Assembly (NCBI GenBank): GCA_958298945.1
Contig: OY282610.1
Span: forward strand, 33,301,667 to 33,365,666
DNA from: Atherix ibis
Lineage: Eukaryota; Arthropoda; Insecta; Diptera; Athericidae
DNA length: 64,000 bases
Direction of reading: 5' to 3'
Shown: one piece after another, positions 45,428 to 57,381 of the stretch
Layout of the letters: the number at the start of each line of letters is the position of its first letter
Position numbering within the stretch: the stretch's first letter is position 1
Translations under genes and position numbers: made by a program
Notes under the pieces: generated by a model
The model's database searches: none
What the model saw: the letters and a program-made list of their open reading frames with translations, nothing else
What the model was told of the DNA's origin: nothing

Positions 45428-46596
45428 TTGGGTTGTCCGGGAAGTATAAATATGAAAGACGATTTTCTTATTGTGAATTAATATTTTATTTTCCAATCTG
45501 ATCCAAAATACCCTTTATCATCTTTTTTTTTGGCAGTACCATGATTCCACGCTCATAAAATTTTTGTTCTTTGCTGACACCAAAAAAACTGATCCAAGTG
45601 ATTTTTGACATCCTCATTTGAATTAAACGTTTTACCGACTAAACATTTTTGAAGAGATCGAAACAAGTGATAATCCCATCCAAGCTCTAAAAGCTTTTGC
45701 CGAGTGGTCAAACTTGTATGTGGTTTCGCATTATCCTGTTGGAATAGTATACCTTTCCTATTGACCAATTCTGGCATTTTTTCTTTAAGTGAATCAGTCA
45801 ATTTGTCCAACTGATGATAGTACACTTCAGAATTGATCGTTGTGTTACTCGGCAAAAACTCAAAATAAACGATTCCTTTGAAATCCCACCAAACAGATAG
45901 CATAACCTTTTTTTTGTTGAATAGTGGCTTTCGAAGTGCTTTGAGCCGGTTCATCTTTTCTACTCCAGGATCTTTTACTCTTAACATTGTTGTAAACAAC
46001 CCATTTCTCATTCCCAGTGATGACACGCTTAAAAAATGGATCATTTTCTTGTCGTTTGAGAAGCAAATCACAAACGTCAATGCGACGGCACAAATTTTTT
46101 CCGTAAGAAGATGAGAAACCCATATTTCGAGCTTTGAGATAAAAATTTAGCCGTTTCAAATGATCATGAATGGTCGTATTCAATAAATTTAATCTCTCAA
46201 TGATCTCACAAGTTGTTATTCGCCGGTTTGCATCAATTAATACCATTATTATGTCTTCATCAGCTTTAACTGGCAAAAATTGCCGGATCACTTAACACAT
46301 TTTCTCCAAACACATCGGATAATCTTTTTCGTGCTTGAACAGTATTTTTACCTTTTCTATAGTAAAAAAGTAAAATATGCCAAAAAACCTCTTTTTCCAC
46401 TTTCCATATTTAAAAGGGTATCAACCAAAAACTACTTTGCAGAATCAATCGTATTTTTTCACAAGCAAATTTTGCTATGTCATCTGTCAAAATACATATG
46501 ATTATGCGGCTTAAGTATGAAGTTGGTTGTGTAAAAAAACAAATAAGTCCTCTGTTAGGAAACAAAAAAAAAAAAATTACTTTCCGGACAACCCAA
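45428..46596 (-). mobile_element. Mariner element, full length, inactive
   Basis: Terminal repeats TTGGGTTGTCCGGGAAGTA and inverse of TTGGGTTGTCCGGAAAGTA, flanked by TA on both sides, 1169 bp. Minus-strand transposase in at least two frames. It lies downstream of NfI. A truncated relative is at 14436-14832. Confidence 0.95.
45500..46380 (-). pseudogene. Mariner transposase pseudogene
   Basis: N-terminal part (45860-46291) reads ADEDIIMVLIDANRRITTCE and [15 protein letters not shown], where the usual GDE has become GNE, losing the first catalytic Asp. The C-terminal part (45553-46080) reads [30 protein letters not shown] and LELGWDYHLFRSL. About 15 codons including SPDLAP are missing in frame before DYHLF, so D34D spacing becomes D19D. 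A frameshift near 45880-46010 separates the two parts. Confidence 0.9.
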
Positions 46597-46599
46597 TAA

Positions 46600-46995
46600 A
46601 ATTATAATTTTTTTTTGTTTTTTGAAAAGTAAATATTATTTTAAAAGAAAATAAACAATTATAATAATAAAAATTATAATAATAATAATATTTATAAAAA
46701 AAAAATTATAGTTACTATAACTGACAGACGGCAATAATATTTATAATTATAATTATATATTTTCAAAATTACATCAAATCAATATTATTGCTATATGTTC
46801 GTTAAAAAACATTTTAAAAAATTCGTTATAACAATATCATAAATAAAATTGATTTGGCAATTTTTTTTTTTTTTTTTAAATTTAATAAAATTATAGTAGA
46901 AAAAATAGGAAATTTCTAAGCAATATTATTTAATAAAATTATAGTAGAAAAAAAATAGAAAATTTCTAAGCAAAAATCAATATTAAGTCTATCTG
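46600..46995. other. AT-rich spacer
   Basis: No gene; includes a short direct duplication (TTTAATAAAATTATAGTAGA at about 46879 and 46929). Confidence 0.5.
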
Positions 46996-47002
46996 GACCA
47001 AT

Positions 47003-47399
47003 AGCTGTATTCCATGGGCCAATTTTGCTACTCGCAAGTACTTGCGAGTAGATGTCCAATGGAACGCATAATTTTGGGTACAAATCTGTGTAATTTGCAA
47101 TTATATGCACATAATTTTCAACTTTACTTTTCTTCATAATTGGAGGCACATCTTCATCAGAATCTGATGATGATGTAGAGTCTATAAAGTCAAAAAAGTA
47201 AATATAACAAAAATATGACACTTCAACATAACCAACGAACCCGCTAAGCCATCTATTGCCAGCTAGAAAACTACAATCCCCTTACCCTAAGGGGAGAAGT
47301 GCAACTACTCGCGGGAAATACTTATCTGTATGAGCAAGAGTAGCTGCGAGTGGCTAGACGTACTTGTGAGTAGCAACATTTTCCCAATGGAATACAGCT
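47003..47399 (-). mobile_element. Harbinger-like non-autonomous element, 397 bp
   Basis: Ends AGCTGTATTCCATGGG and inverse AGCTGTATTCCATTGG with a 3-bp AAT on both sides (47000-47002, 47400-47402), consistent with PIF/Harbinger insertion size. Minus strand carries SSSDSDEDVPP and VENYVHIIANYTD, like the acidic start and NYVE-YTD motif of Harbinger nuclease proteins. The catalytic part is absent. A perfect 24-bp palindrome lies at 47028-47051. The homology is by eye; TSD and ends are clearer than the protein match. Confidence 0.65.
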
Positions 47400-47419
47400 A
47401 ATATTGTTAGTGTAGATCA

Positions 47420-49760
47420 GAATGATTGGATTTCGGTGTACTTGCGCACATTCAAAATGTGCGCTATCAAAACAGTACATTCGCCATTTTGCTCTAGTAC
47501 AATACTTAAAATTCTTTGCATCGCCGCTAGAGTTTCAATTTCAAATAGCCACACTTTATCTTCGTTGATGATTACTCGTAAATTTTAATAATTTTTATAC
47601 AATATATTAAATGTAATTTTCTTTTTAATTTTAAAAACAACAAACAAACAAACAACATAAATTATTTGTAAAAGTATAAACCAAAATTGGTTCAATAATG
47701 GTCGAACAAACAGTTGTCATTGAATTACACAGTAAATAAGGTTTTTTTTTTTGGTCGAAAAAAAATTTATTTATTATATAATTCGATAACATAGTTAATT
47801 TTTTAAAATATCTGATTTTTATTTTTATTTTTCTTTTCATTAGTACGTTTGTTTTTATCAATATAATGGTCGAAAAGTAATTTTCTATACTAAAAAAAAA
47901 ATGCAGAAATAAATAAATGAATTCATTTCTATGTTGGTTGATAAAATATGTTATAATAAATAAATACGATAAAATGATTCCTAAAATATAAATAGTTTAT
48001 AAGAGGATATACAATAGTAGTTATATAGATAAAATATAACAAACTTAAAAAAAAAGAAGAAAAATAACTGCTACAAAATTAAAAGAAAATACAATAAAGA
48101 AATTATTTTGAAGAAAAAAAAAATAGGAATTGTAAATAGAAATTGAGTAAGTAGAGTACATAAATAAAATGAGTTCTACTAATAATTAATAAAATAATAC
48201 TCATATATTATTAAATGCAAATATATTCACACACACACGCACACACACACACACACAAAACAAACCTATATACATAAACAAGACAGCAGTGCATAAGAGG
48301 CAAAAAATATAAAAATAAAATATTAATAATAGAATACTATGGATAATAATGATAACTACATAATTAACTACTTATACTGTGGATGAAAAATTTATGAAAC
48401 TCTTCTAAATACTGTGAGAACTTTTTTACATAAAAAATTATAAAAGCGACAAAAAATTATTTTACAAAAGTATTTTAACAAAAATTCAAATGAAAATCTA
48501 AAAAAAAAAAAAAAAAAAAACAAAACACTATATTTTATAATTGTAAATAAGTAATTATATAATAATTGCGCCTATTAACTAAACTTTTAAAATGATATTA
48601 TCATTAATATGTGTACTAAGTTTAGATTATTATTATTATGATTATTATTATTTTTTTGAATAGCTTTAATTAGATTTAAATAATGGTCTTATTTATAGAA
48701 GAATGAATTTAATTTTCCTATTAATGAAAAGAATTTATAAATAATAAAATAAGATATATTTAATTAAAAGTTTATTTTTGCACAATTTATTATATTTTTA
48801 CAGAATTTTAACAACAACAACAAAATAAAATAAAATAGAAAAGCAAAAGCAAACTAAAATTAGTGAATGAATATGGTCGAAAGTACAATAGTTTTAATTA
48901 TAATAGTTTGCATGAAAAATCTTTTTCCGTTTAATTAATAGCTTAAAGAAAATTCTCAAACTTTAAATGAAATAAATCATTAATTTATTTATATATAATT
49001 TTATAAGAAAAGTACTTGGTCAAAACTTCTTATATCTTATACAATAATTTTTTGATATTTATTGGAAAAATACTATTGGTCAAATTTTTCTAATAAATAT
49101 TCCAAAAGTGTTTTTTTTTTATCAAATCATACAACAACAAACAAAAAAAAAAACAACGAATATATTAATATGTATACATTTAAAATTAAGTAGCTACTAA
49201 GCCAATTAAATATAAGCTTGCCAAAATTAAATTTAAAAAAAAAAAAATTAAAAAAAAACAAATTAAATTGTGTACATAGAAAAAATAAAAATTCACCTAA
49301 ACAAAATTCTAATAATAAACAATAATTATAAATATTTACTATTATTATTTAGTTGTGAGCAAAACGAATTTATATTATTCTAAAAAAATTTAAAAAAAAA
49401 AACAAATTCTAAATTCATTAAATATTTTTTTTTTTTACAAATCGTGAAATTTTATAAAAGAACGAAAATTAATTAATTTCACATATGGAAAAATTCGAAT
49501 CTATTTTTTGTAAAAAAACAAAATATTGGTAAATATTATGTCTTTTTGGTTAGGTAATTTTTTAAGTCTGTTTGGATAGGTAATTTTTCAAGTCTTTTTT
49601 AATATCATAAAAAATCAAACTTAATAAATTTAGCAAAAAATATGAACAAAAATTTACATTTTATAACTAAAGAAAATTTTTTTATATAAATGCGAAAAAT
49701 TATTATAATAAAATGTTAGTTCATATTTATGCTTTGGCATATAAAGTTAAATAAAATATA
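47420..49760. other. Mostly AT-rich intergenic sequence
   Basis: A mixed-composition patch at 47405-47580 may be part of another repeat. A (CA)n microsatellite lies at about 48229-48257. No gene recognised. Confidence 0.4.
48229..48257. repeat. CA microsatellite
   Basis: CACACACACACGCACACACA continuing for about 29 bases, with one G interruption. Confidence 0.9.
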
Positions 49761-49769
49761 TTGTATTAA

Positions 49770-50010
49770 AAATTCTGATTTCGAGCCCATTCCTTAGACC
49801 TGACCCATGATGAGTAGAATATAAATCTATCGAAATGAGGTCTGTAATTTGACCATAACTTGATGGTTCTTGGTTACGTAATAATCTAAGGTTTGCGTAG
49901 TCGTGCAAGAAAAAGAAGTCGAATGACGTCAAATTGCATAGTTTTTGAGACCAAATTGAAATCACCAAATTTCGAAAGTACCAAATCTCCAAAAATAATG
50001 TTTTATTCAA
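49770..50010 (-). mobile_element. ITm transposase relic
   Basis: Minus strand reads LCNLTSFDFFFLHDYANLR, resembling the third catalytic-Asp block (CDLTPLDYFLW). Left and right limits uncertain. Confidence 0.5.
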
Positions 50011-50019
50011 ATTTTAATA

Positions 50020-51825
50020 TTTATTAAAAATTTTATTTTTAATTTAAAAAAGTATAGGATACAGCACAGTATAAAGTCCTGTTTAACTGAAACTATTTAA
50101 ATTTTGATGAAATTAGTTTATTTTGTATAAAATTTTTCCATTTTTTTTCTCTAAACATTTGCTAAAAATGATATTATTGGTTAAAGATCTTTTTCAGGTA
50201 TATTATTAGTGACAACAGATTAGAAATACTCCCAAATAAATTATTTCGATTTCGAACATTATACGTTGACCCAAATTTAAATTAAAAAACTGTTAAAATT
50301 TTGATAAAAAGGATTTTTATTCCGTTACAATCTTTTTGAAAATAGGAACTTTTATTTTGTTTATGAAAAACTCTTAGTAGAAAATAATTGTATTCAAGAA
50401 TTCTAGAAAATACTATCTATTTTTTTATTCAGACTTGAATAAGGAGAAGAAATTCATTTAAGAAGGAGTTGAGCAGGCCCATTTTTTTTTCAGATTACTT
50501 TATTTTACAATTAAGGACTAACACTTAGGTTATCGTAAGAATATTTCTTTTTACGAAATAAAGTCAAAATATGATGTGTTGATTAAAATCTGCATATTAA
50601 TGCCAAAAAAAAACTTCAATTAGCATGCGCCCATAGCGCTTAAAATTGACGGTAACGCTATTACCTTCTTTATTTTTAAATAATTTCATACCAGACAATT
50701 ATTTTTTTGCGGATACTAAAAATCCAAAAAAATTACTTATTTACAGTATTTTTTTTTTGTAGGATTTTTAGAGCTAAAACACCAAAGAAAATTTTGATCG
50801 AAATGTAGTTATTCTTTTTAAATTTTTTTTAAATTTAAATACAAACTTTAAATGGCAAACTTTAAGCTAAATGAATATTATCACAATAATTACGTTATTT
50901 TAATTAATTTTTAGAAAATTTTCTAAATTCAAAATCGGTTTCGATAGTAACTAAATATAAACTTACTATTAAAAATATTCTATAAATTTGCAAAATAAAA
51001 AATAAAATTAAATACGATTGAAGAAATGAATAAAAAAAAATTATCCTATCCAAACAAACATAAATACATTAACACTGAATACATACATACATACTTACAT
51101 AAATATTAATAGATTCAGATTTATTATCTGATTAATTAAAACTAGTAGAATTTAATTATGAAAAAAAAAATGTTTATTTTTGTTCTATAAATTGGCTGTG
51201 AAAATAATCTAAAAGAAAAACATTATTTATTTTTAAATCCTTCAAAAATACATACATATAAATACATGCATTGAAAAGGATGTACAAAATATTAAATATT
51301 ATGAAAAATATAAAATTTAAATATATTTCTCTTTTTATTCCTTAAATTGATCCTTTCCTAAGGAATGCGAGAATAAAAAAAAAAATTCTATTGCAATAGA
51401 AAAAATACTTGACAACAAAAATTATGAAAATAAATTACAATGAAAAAAACGAGCACAAATCGAAATTAATAATATTGAAATAATTTCAAAATCTTCCTAA
51501 ATTAATATTATTATTTCGCTTCGATTATAGACAATATATTATTAGTTAAATTGATATTGGATAATTTTTATAAATAAAAATGATAAGCTTTTTTGGTCGA
51601 AAACTTGTCATTTTCAATTTGTACAAAAACTATCCAATAATTATGATAAGGTTGTAATTAATTTAATAATAAATTGTATTTATTATTATTATTTATTGTT
51701 GTTTGATATTAAGTTAAGGATATTAGTTATTATTGTATTAATTTGTTTATTTTGTTTTTAAAATAAAATTTAATTTGTTTCCTTATTAATTTATTTATTC
51801 TAAATGCTAATGCATACTAGTATAT
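50020..51825. other. AT-rich intergenic sequence
   Basis: No gene or element recognised. Short CATACATA and AATACAT words only. Confidence 0.4.
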
Positions 51826-51834
51826 ATAACGGGC

Positions 51835-52735
51835 GATTTTTGATGTGTTTGGTTTTTAAATTTCCAAAAATATACAGAAAAACTGCAAAAAAGTATAAAA
51901 TTTTTATTTTTTAATCGATAAATCAATGCTTGGGCATTTTATTTTGTAAAATTATTTTTTTATAAATGTTGGCCATGACTATATTTTAAGTGTTACATGC
52001 GAGAGATACAATATCTCGGTTGGTATATCGCCAATAACACGTGTAATGATGTCTTTTAAGGCTGCAAGTCACGCTGGTTTTGTCGGCATAGACGAGTGGC
52101 TTTATGTAACCTCATCAAAAATAGTCTAGAGGCTGCAAGTCACGCTGGTTTATCGGCATAGACGAGTGGTTTCATGTAACCTCATCACCCCTCCGAAACG
52201 TGAGATAAATTGCTCACCGAACTCATCTCTCAATATGTCCATTGTTTCACGTGCTGTGTGACATGTAACACCGTCTTGTTGAAAGCACATATAGAACAGA
52301 TGCGGTTCTTGCGGTTTGGGTAACGTTGCGTCCAGCGTCATCTTTAAAGAAATACCGATGACAAAACAGTTCTGGGTGCAATGGCAGTTCTTGTTTTGTT
52401 TGTGATTGTTCATCAGACCGAATCCGGCAATTTTGCTTATTCACAAACCCATTCATCCGGAAATGAGCTTCGTCGCCAAACGCAAATTTTTTTTGTAAAA
52501 AAACCGATTTTCTTCAAGTTTTTCTGTCAAAAAAATTTTTGGGGGTCTCTGTTTCTTGCTAAGAAACAGAGACCCCCCAAAATCTGTTCATAAAGTAATA
52601 GAATCAAGAACTGTTCGTAAAGTAATAGAATCAAGAACAATATGAGTCCTTCGTGTTGCCAGATCTTATGTACTGAACGATTTAAATTGGCAAACGATTT
52701 AATTTGGCAAAAAAAAACCACAACAAACTTTACTT
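51835..52735 (-). mobile_element. ITm element, degenerate
   Basis: Minus strand reads NGFVNKQNCRIRSDEQSQT near 52380-52456, ELPLHPELF and YFFKDDAGRNVT, then FQQDGVTCHTARETMDILRD at 52190-52290 and EQFISRFGG, in two frames. Left end near 51835 (GGGCGATTTTTGATGTGTTT). Carries a tandem duplication of about 57 bp (52060-52117 and 52131-52187), an inverted repeat at 52541-52577 and a 27-bp tandem repeat near 52585-52640. Confidence 0.85.
52541..52577. repeat. Inverted repeat, 17-bp perfect arms, 3-bp spacer
   Basis: GGGGGTCTCTGTTTCTT at 52541-52557 and its complement at 52561-52577, with the spacer GCT. Near-perfect hairpin. Confidence 0.95.
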
Positions 52736-52739
52736 ATGA

Positions 52740-53540
52740 CAAAACCTCAAAAAAAAATGCCCCCTAACACAAAGGAAATTTCGATAAAAAAAAGCCATTA
52801 CCAAATTTATTAATTTTATTATAAATACTCTATTTTTTATACCAAACCATTAATGACATTGATTAGCATACACAACTTTTTAAAAAAATTAAGACTTACT
52901 TATGAATTTATTATAAAGAAACCGATAAAAAGGATAAAATAAAAAGGAGATATTTTGTATATAATTAACAAAAAGAAGAAACAGTCGGATTACTCCAAAA
53001 GACCTACTTTATAGGCACAACAACATAAATTTTTCCTCCGCCATTTCAAATACGGTAAAGAGACTCGCAATTATTCGAAAAAGAAAAAAAACCCACACGA
53101 TTGGGTAGAACCTCCAAGAGGGTTTTGTTCAAGAGCATCAATACGATAAAAAAAAAATCATATCAAATCAAGCACCCATCGCCTCTCTTACGAAGGTAGA
53201 AGACCTCTATTTGGGTACAAATTATTTTTTATGCAAGAAAAACCTATGCAATTGCTTACCATTTAAGCTTATTTATTACAAAATTATACCATTTAAGCGA
53301 CAAGACATTTTCTACCTTAAGGAGAGTCTTAAATTGTGTTCATTGATTTTAAATGTGACTACACATATTTGCAGTCTTTACCACTCAAAAATAATCACTT
53401 TCCGTATTTAAATGAAATTAATAAAAAATACGATTGGTAATAATAATAATAAACGGTTACAAAGTACGTGTCCGGTTATATTAAAAATTTTACTCACTTC
53501 TAACTAAAGGCTTACAATTTTTTATTTCGAACTGATTATG
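52740..53540. other. AT-rich spacer
   Basis: No gene. Some mixed composition at 52980-53220 not recognised. Confidence 0.4.
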
Positions 53541-53569
53541 ATACAGTATCTTATTTTGCTATTACACTT

Positions 53570-54440
53570 TTGCCCGGATAGTCTTCTGGCATTGTTGTGA
53601 AAAACCAATTTTTGATGGTAATAATATCGTAAATGTCCGAAAACATCTTTCAATATTTGCATTTTTTTAGTTAACGAATTTTCCACACTTTGGCAGATCG
53701 TTCAAATTCAGTTCATACACGAACTGTATTTTTATGTGCTTTCAGATCAAGATCCTTGCTTCAAATCTTCCACATTTTCGAATAACACAACTCCAATTGC
53801 TGTGAACGAAGACAGATGGACAAATCGCGAACTTCTCCAACACTAGTGAATGTCTACGGCAGCAACATTTTCCTATGTAAGCACCATACGCACACTGTTT
53901 GGTTGTTTGATGTCAAATAGTGTCAAATTGCTGCGAAATTTTGTCACTATAGCTTGAATTGCTTGCTCAGTAGGAATTCAAAAATTTATAAGGATTGTTA
54001 GAGCATAAGTCTTTTCGTGATAAAATGGCAATGCCAATTGAGCACTTCTGACTTTGACAGACGTCACGTGTCACGTGTGATCTTACAAAAAAACCATAAA
54101 GGAAACTTTTTGATTAATGAAAATGATTGCACCTTAAGCTAATTTTTTAATTGATTCATCTACAATCAATTAAATTCTTCGACACACTCTACGCACACGG
54201 GCTTGGTGGTTTGATATCCAATATCGTCAAATTGCTGCGAAATTTTGTCACTATAGCTTGAATTGCTTTCTCAGTAGAAAACACATTTTTGACAGACCAT
54301 AAATTTTGATAATAAAATTCAATAATTGTTCAGGTGTAAGTTTTTCCACTATAAAATGGTAATGCTAACTAAACACTTTTAACTTTGACACACATCACGT
54401 GTTATGCATGATCTATTAAAAATAAAAATCTTAAAAACCA
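53570..54440 (-). mobile_element. ITm element 5' region with internal direct repeat
   Basis: Minus strand around 53700-53880 reads in shifting frames RRSQQLGLSYSKMWKILKQD and LDLKAHK, the helix-turn-helix region of an ITm transposase. Its presumed leader is present twice: TCAAATTGCTGCGAAATTTT occurs at about 53923 and 54227, offset 304, with flanking similarity of about 250 bases. Confidence 0.7.
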
Positions 54441-54467
54441 AACAGCAAAAACATTATCCGATAGTAA

Positions 54468-54645
54468 GGTTTAGGTCACTTTTTCAAAAATTTGTTCGGG
54501 TCCGTCAAATTTTATGCATGCTTTTGAGTGTTATGTCAAATTTGCTGCATTGGCGTGAGCAGTTGGTCTGAAATTTGTTGTAGCACTTTAACGCATGCAG
54601 TAAATTTGACGGATTTGGCATTTTTTTTAAAAGTGACCTAAAACC
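54468..54645. mobile_element. Small inverted-repeat element (MITE-like), 178 bp
   Basis: Left GGTTTAGGTCACTTTTTC and inverse right GGTTTTAGGTCACTTTTA, followed by shared TCCGTCAAATTT and GCATGC inside each arm. Arms of about 48 bases with gaps. No coding sequence; no obvious target duplication. Confidence 0.7.
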
Positions 54646-54649
54646 ACTC

Positions 54650-56610
54650 ATCAAGTATAATTTATAATTTTGAGAATGCATTTTCCAAATTTTAAAAATT
54701 TTTACTAATACTTGCATACGTCAAAGTGTTGATATAAAAAGAAAATTTGATTTTATCTAAAAACCAAATTTCACTTAAATCCAATATCTTAGCATAATTA
54801 AAATATCTACCAATGATAGACGTTTGTTTTTTTTTATTTTTCAATTTTGAATTAAAAAATTTTCTAATTATAATTTCATTAAATTATAAAGTAAAATTAT
54901 TGAAAACTATTTATTTATAATTATACTTTACTAATCTTTCCTTTTTTTTTAATAACAATCATTTCTATATGAATAATTTGAGTTGTAAAATAAGTTTAAT
55001 AATTGGTTTTTTTCTTTTATTCTACAAATTTAGTTTACAACATTTTATAAGAATATAACTGAAATAAAAAAAAAATATCTTTATGCTTTTATATAATAGA
55101 TAAAACTGCAATAAAAGAATAGATAGTAATTAGTTTGCCTTAAATTAAGAGAAGAAAAAACTCCAACAAATTGTTTAAAAAAATAATAACAAAAAAAAAT
55201 AAATTTAATTTTATTAAAGAAAACTACTAATAACAATAATATTCAAAGAAAAGAAAAATTATTAAAATAATTATTAATAATAATAATAAATCGAAATAAA
55301 GAATTAATACTTGCGGATGTGTGTATGTAAATTAATTTAAAAATTGAATTAAAATTTAAAAAAAAAAACAAAATTAACTATTTAAAAAAACACTGAAATC
55401 AAAAACAAGTTAAGCAATATATATACAATAAATTATATAACATTAATAATAATTATAGTAATAAAACTAGTTATAGTTAAAATTAATCGATAATGATTAT
55501 AATTGATAATGTAGTATTATAATATAAAACTTGGTGCTCAAAAGAAAAAAGAAAATCTGTATACATAGGTGCATACAATAAATATATACAATATATACGA
55601 GTATATACATAAAATTATGGGAAATAAAAATTTCAAATAAAGTTAAAATTTAACTGTTTAATTATATTAAATAATATAGAGACTCTAGAACCAGTACTAT
55701 TCTATCAGCATAACTTCTTTTAATATTGGTTAAGTTTTTGCTGCTTTTTTTTTATTATTTAAAAAAATATATTTACAAAATTTTAATAATAAAAAAAAAT
55801 AATTTAATAATAATATTAGCAGGTATTTTCATCTGAAGTTTCACAATTTGATAAAATCAAGAGGGTTTTTTTCTTAAAATCATCTTTTTTAATAAACTTA
55901 ATAATAAGCCAAAAAAAAAAAGAATGAATAATTCACAATTTAAATTGCAAAAAATTTTACTTTATTAATTAATCAAATCAATTAAATTTATTAATGAAAT
56001 ATTTTCGATTAAAAATAAAAAAGATGACTAAAGCTTAGATTATACCGTACGTGGAATGCACGATTCTCATCTGACAGTGTAGTATATGCGCGAGCATGTA
56101 CGAATTTATGCTCGTGCATGGAATTGTGGTGGTTTGCTTAAACGAACATCTGCAAGAGTATAATCGCTTGAATGTAATACATTTTTGATCGTGGAAACGG
56201 TTCAGACATTTTTTATTAATAAATTCTCGCTGAGGTTCTCATTACATTTATTTTCTGTTATGAATGATATTTATTTGGATTATTTCAATTTGTTTACTTA
56301 TTTTTTTAAAACATTTAATTCAATATTAATTACAACAGAAATATTTCTTATTTAAAATATTCCACTGATACTTTCATTTATAAAACTTAAAATAATTTTT
56401 TTTCTATAAACTAATTTTTTTTTAAAATTTTCATCAAAAAACCTATATTTTGTATAAATCATTAATGGATATAAATTATAAATAATAAATATGAAAGTCA
56501 TAAATTAAATAAAATTTATCATAAAAAAAAAAAAATATGAAAAAAAACACATGTACTTTAAATGTCAAAATAGGTGACGCGCAAATAACAAGTAATAAGA
56601 ATGATGCCAT
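54650..56610. other. AT-rich intergenic sequence
   Basis: A mixed-composition patch at 56045-56180 holds GCGCGAGCATGTACG and a nearby inverted GCTCGTGCATG, possibly a decayed repeat. Otherwise A/T-rich with no gene. Confidence 0.4.
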
Positions 56611-56882
56611 ATGTTCTATATGTAAGAGCACGCATAATTAAATTATGTATAGATTTGGATACATTCCCCTCTTCTACATTCTTGCCGCAAGTAAAAATTG
56701 CTCGTCCACGAGCAAATATCGTGCAATTGCACGATCAGTGTATAATACCGGCGAGATGTTTATAGAATTTATATATTTAACAGTGAACCATTTGCAGGAG
56801 AAAATCGTGCAGTACACGCATAGTGCAATCTAAACTTAATGGTAGGAACACAATTTCGATGGCGCCGGTCCAAGAAGCCGTG

Positions 56883-56894
56883 GGTTCGAATTCC
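56883..56894 (+). promoter_or_regulatory. RNA polymerase III B-box-like sequence, possible SINE head
   Basis: GGTTCGAATTCC, preceded by GAAGCCGTG and followed by ACTAAGG, resembles a tRNA T-arm with one extra base. A-box match upstream (TGGCGCCGG) is poor. A tRNA-derived SINE fragment is possible; not a functional tRNA. Confidence 0.3.
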
Positions 56895-56962
56895 ACTAAG
56901 GCATAGTCCTAAGCAGTTTTCCTTTTCATTTCTACTTTAATTTCCTTATCCCATTCGTCCTA

Positions 56963-57240
56963 AAGCTTGGTATGCAGATCGAGCTAAGATAAATTTTTAT
57001 ACGATTTTTCGCTAGCGAAATCGAAATCGGAAAATTTAGCTCACGATTTCGCCGGGCAGTACGAAGCTCGAGAGTGAAATGAAAGTGAAAAAGAGAGTGA
57101 ATCTACTGAAAAGTAGATGGCGGCATTGATAAGTCTCCACGCGTTTTCACTTTGGTTTTCACTACAAATAAATGCACGGGACAATGATCAAGAATAAATG
57201 CTAGCTAAATTTTGACGTTTGTGTTTTTTTTTTATCGTAG
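56963..57240 (+). mobile_element. Single-ended relative of the inner element
   Basis: TA then AAGCTTGGTATGCAGATCGA and GCTAAGATAAATTTTTA, the same end as at 57243. Its partner end is not found before the next copy starts, so it is truncated by it or lost its right end. Interior includes GAAATCGAAATCGG and GAGTGAAATGAAAGTGAAAA words. Confidence 0.65.
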
Positions 57241-57314
57241 TAAGGCCGGTATGCAGCTCGAGCTAAGATAAATTTGTAGTGATAATTTTCGTTGCAGTGG
57301 ACGAAAGTAGTCTA

Positions 57315-57381
57315 AATTTATACCTTATATTTCTACTTATAGAATAAATAATTCCATAAGTAGAAATATAAGGTATAAATT
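57315..57381. repeat. Perfect inverted repeat at NUMT end, 26-bp arms, 15-bp spacer
   Basis: 57315-57340 is the exact reverse complement of 57356-57381, and the spacer is ND5 sequence. The right arm is native ND5 (coding PYISTY); the left arm is an added inverted copy at the insertion border. Confidence 0.97.

Noticed and set aside
56645..56833. 62-codon frame beside the outer inverted-repeat element
   Set aside because: No recognisable domain and no coding context; likely chance in a slightly GC-richer patch.
56870..56905. tRNA gene
   Set aside because: Only a T-arm-like B box is present; no acceptor stem, D-arm or anticodon arm can be folded around it.
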